Below are positions 13,361-15,027 of a stretch of 15,027 bases of DNA, one piece after another. The stretch spans positions 1 through 15,027 of the forward strand of contig DFGF01000114.1 of the NCBI GenBank assembly GCA_002371715.1, given 5' to 3'. Below the pieces are notes generated by a model. That model searched no databases, was not told the origin of the DNA, and saw nothing but the letters and a program-made list of their open reading frames with translations. Numbering within the stretch: position 1 is the stretch's first letter; every line of letters begins with the position of its first letter. Source of the stretch: Prevotella sp. UBA3757 (GTDB lineage Bacteria > Bacteroidota > Bacteroidia > Bacteroidales > Bacteroidaceae). The position numbers and the translations under genes are program-made.

Positions 13361-13948
13361 TTACAGTCCCAGCTTGCCCTTGACGTCCTTGGCGGCATTG
13401 TCAATGGCTTCGTTGGCCTTCTGTTTGGCAGCGTCCTTCACCTCGTTGGCCTTGTCCTCGACAGCCTGCTTGCCTTCCTCAATCTTCTCGTTGGCAGCGC
13501 TGACGGCTGAATCCTTGGCAGCGGTGGCAGCGTCGCCTACAGAGCTGAGGAAACCACTGACGATGGCGGCGGGTTCAGCGTCGGTGATGGCGCTGACGGC
13601 TGACTGCACAGCAGCATTGTCGCCAACGATGGCCTTCACCTTGTCGGCATTCTCCTTCAGGAAGTTCTGAACCTTGGCTACGTACTCCTTAGCCACTTCG
13701 GGGTTCTCCTTGATCAGCGTGGCAATCTTCTCCTTGACGGCAGCCAGAGCCTCCTGCAGCTTGGTGGCGTCGCCACCGTTCAGCAGACCGCTGATGGCGT
13801 CGATGTCGCCCTGAGCGGCGGCGGTGGCCATAGAGTCTACGATAGCTACTGAGTCAACAGCCTCGGCATTAGCTTGCTGAGTCTTGTTACCACACGATGC
13901 GAAACTGATGGCAGCTACAGCCATCACTGCTAATACGATTTTCTTCAT
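13361..13948 (-). CDS. Ala-rich, LEA-like helical lipoprotein
   Basis: A 195-residue protein with a lipoprotein signal peptide (MKKIVLAVMAVAAISFASC, Cys19 followed by GNK). The mature part is almost all Ala, Lys, Glu, Asp, Val and Asn and has no aromatic residue except a few Phe/Tyr. The last 60 residues (DSAVSAANEKIEEGKQAVED onward) show 11-residue amphipathic periodicity with KANEV and KANEA blocks, like LEA, apolipoprotein or YtxH-type helices. A middle helix (about 60-105) is likewise charged. Envelope stabilisation or stress protection is a guess from composition; no enzyme motif is visible. A TAATTTTG box lies 60 nt upstream, with AAGGAG at 13962-13967 as a possible ribosome-binding element. 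The gene ends in array G, array F and the bidirectional terminator. Confidence 0.85.
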   Translation of the reverse strand: MKKIVLAVMAVAAISFASCGNKTQQANAEAVDSVAIVDSMATAAAQGDIDAISGLLNGGDATKLQEALAAVKEKIATLIKENPEVAKEYVAKVQNFLKENADKVKAIVGDNAAVQSAVSAITDAEPAAIVSGFLSSVGDAATAAKDSAVSAANEKIEEGKQAVEDKANEVKDAAKQKANEAIDNAAKDVKGKLGL

Positions 13949-14007
13949 AATAGTTTTCTTTCTCCTTAAATTAATAATGTTTAGCGGTTCTCTCTCAAAA
14001 CCGAGGG

Positions 14008-14015
14008 CAAAATTA
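14008..14015 (-). promoter_or_regulatory. -7 box of the LEA-like lipoprotein gene
   Basis: TAATTTTG on the minus strand matches TAnnTTTG and ends 59 nt before ATG 13948. The -33 region shows no TTTG. The 14016-14103 stretch up to the xth stop is AT-rich with poly-T runs and no gene. Confidence 0.55.
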
Positions 14016-14103
14016 AGCCTTTTATTCTTTCGGTGTATCGTTTACCCTCATTTTTTTTGATTTTTTAAACTTTCCGCTGCTAAGCGTCTTGTGTGCTGAG
14101 GAG

Positions 14104-14856
14104 TCACTTCTTCAGCGTGAGTTCCACGGGACAGTGGTCGGAGCCAAACACTTCGGTATGGATTTTGGCGTCGGCAATCTGCGGGAGCAGTCGCCCGGAG
14201 GTGACGAAGTAGTCGATGCGCCAGCCAGCGTTCTTCTGGCGGGCCTGGAAGCGGTACGACCACCAGGAGTAGGTGACTTGCTCAGGGTAGAGCGTACGGA
14301 ACGAATCGATAAAACCTGCTGACAACAGTTCGCTGAACTTCTGGCGCTCCTGGTCGGTGAACCCGGCATTCATGCGGTTGGTCTTGGGGTTCTTCAAGTC
14401 TATCTCCTCGTGGGCCACGTTCAGGTCGCCGCACAGTATCACAGGCTTTTGCCCGTCCAGTTTCTTCAGATACTGTCGGAAGTCGTCTTCCCACGTCATG
14501 CGATAGTCCAGTCGTTTCAGCCCGTCCTGCGAGTTGGGCGTATAGCAGGTGACCAGATAAAACTCGGGCATTTCCAGCGTGATGACGCGCCCTTCGTGGT
14601 CGTGCTCGTCGATACCGATGCCATACGTCACATTCAGGGGTTGATGCCTGGTGAAGATGGCGGTGCCGGAGTAGCCTTTTTTCTCGGCATAGTTCCAATA
14701 CGACTGGTAACCTTCAAACTGCAGGTCGAGCTGTCCGGCCTGCATCTTGGTTTCCTGCAGACAGAAGAAATCAGCGTTTAACTCCTTGAAGATATTGCTG
14801 AAGCCCTTGCCCTCGCAAGCCCTCAGTCCATTTACGTTCCAACTGATGAATTTCAT
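14104..14856 (-). CDS. xth: Exodeoxyribonuclease III / AP endonuclease
   Basis: This 250-residue enzyme of the EEP (endonuclease/exonuclease/phosphatase) superfamily has the usual length for the ExoIII/ExoA family. It cuts DNA 5' to abasic sites and has 3'-to-5' exonuclease and phosphodiesterase activity in base-excision repair. Visible catalytic motifs are SWNVNGLR (N7), LQETK (E35), YSGTAIFTR, CYTPNSQ (Tyr105), GDLNVAHEEIDL (D144, N146), YSWWSYRFQAR with GWRIDYF, and GSDHCPVEL (D240, H241). All key residues are present, so the protein should be active. It starts at ATG 14856; the upstream 14857-14950 is AT-rich with no strong TAnnTTTG box. It is monocistronic as seen here. Confidence 0.97.
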   Translation of the reverse strand: MKFISWNVNGLRACEGKGFSNIFKELNADFFCLQETKMQAGQLDLQFEGYQSYWNYAEKKGYSGTAIFTRHQPLNVTYGIGIDEHDHEGRVITLEMPEFYLVTCYTPNSQDGLKRLDYRMTWEDDFRQYLKKLDGQKPVILCGDLNVAHEEIDLKNPKTNRMNAGFTDQERQKFSELLSAGFIDSFRTLYPEQVTYSWWSYRFQARQKNAGWRIDYFVTSGRLLPQIADAKIHTEVFGSDHCPVELTLKK

Positions 14857-14970
14857 ACCTTATTATAATTATATATACTACGATGGGTTTGCGGCAAGTA
14901 TCATGTTTAATTATGTGATTTTTTAAAAAGTTTTTGGAAAATCGCTTCAACTTTTCCGCCGACAGCCCGA

Positions 14971-15013
14971 AAACGCCGTCTGTACGGGCATTTCAGCCCT
15001 ACGGACGGCGTTT
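14971..15013. repeat. Long near-perfect inverted repeat (REP- or terminator-like)
   Basis: The left arm 14971-14989 (AAACGCCGTCTGTACGGGC) and right arm 14996-15013 (GCCCTACGGACGGCGTTT) pair over about 18 bp with one bulge and one mismatch, around a 6-nt loop. The A/T ends of the arms, and GAAAAAC after it on the plus strand, are compatible with a bidirectional terminator. Its strong palindromic GC core also resembles an interspersed palindromic element. The flanking gene on the right is outside the window. Confidence 0.75.
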
Positions 15014-15027
15014 GAAAAACTCCCTTA

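Noticed and set aside
14041..14103. Intrinsic terminator after xth
   Set aside because: Only a weak GCT/AGC hairpin followed by A-rich rather than U-rich sequence on the xth sense strand.

Overview
The window looks like a chromosomal segment of a Bacteroidota bacterium, most likely a Prevotella-like member of the Bacteroidales with GC-rich coding sequence. Four signals point there. Several genes have a TAnnTTTG -7 box, some with a TTTG -33 box 20 nt upstream. The repertoire is typical: a DUF2723/TMEM260-like protein, a LytS/LytTR two-component pair, lipoproteins whose Cys is followed by acidic residues, and a GH115 xylan alpha-glucuronidase. Start sites mostly lack strong Shine-Dalgarno sequences. 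Short tandem heptanucleotide arrays fill many gene borders. No tRNA, rRNA, transposase, phage gene or CRISPR array was seen.

Layout: the 3' end of pgk (+ strand, 1-105) converges on a run of minus-strand genes. In transcription order from the right these are xth (exonuclease III), an Ala-rich LEA-like lipoprotein, a PF14262/Cthe_2159-type beta-helix lipoprotein with a 65-codon in-frame open tail after its UGA, a LytS-type histidine kinase and LytTR response regulator overlapping by ATGA, a GH115 alpha-glucuronidase, purD, a DUF6427-like membrane protein overlapping a YqaA-type DedA protein, and a 1138-residue DUF2723 membrane protein.

The likely transcription units are xth; the LEA-like lipoprotein, ending at a bidirectional terminator; the PF14262 lipoprotein; HK-RR; GH115; purD-membrane protein-yqaA; and DUF2723. 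No single pathway links them. The middle block (surface lipoprotein, sensor pair with a His/Met/Pro-rich periplasmic loop, periplasmic glycoside hydrolase) is the most plausible functional grouping, and the link is inferred from adjacency only.

The most unusual structure is a family of 7-bp tandem repeats with a TTGA core. All four intergenic TTGACAG-class arrays begin within 0-5 nt of a stop codon, always in the orientation that places UGA in all three frames of the upstream gene. A fifth array of the same class lies inside the GH115 coding sequence in the opposite, stop-free orientation and is translated as 13 residues. Two related arrays (TTGAACG/TTGAATG and ATTGAAC/ATGGAAC) occupy other gene borders.
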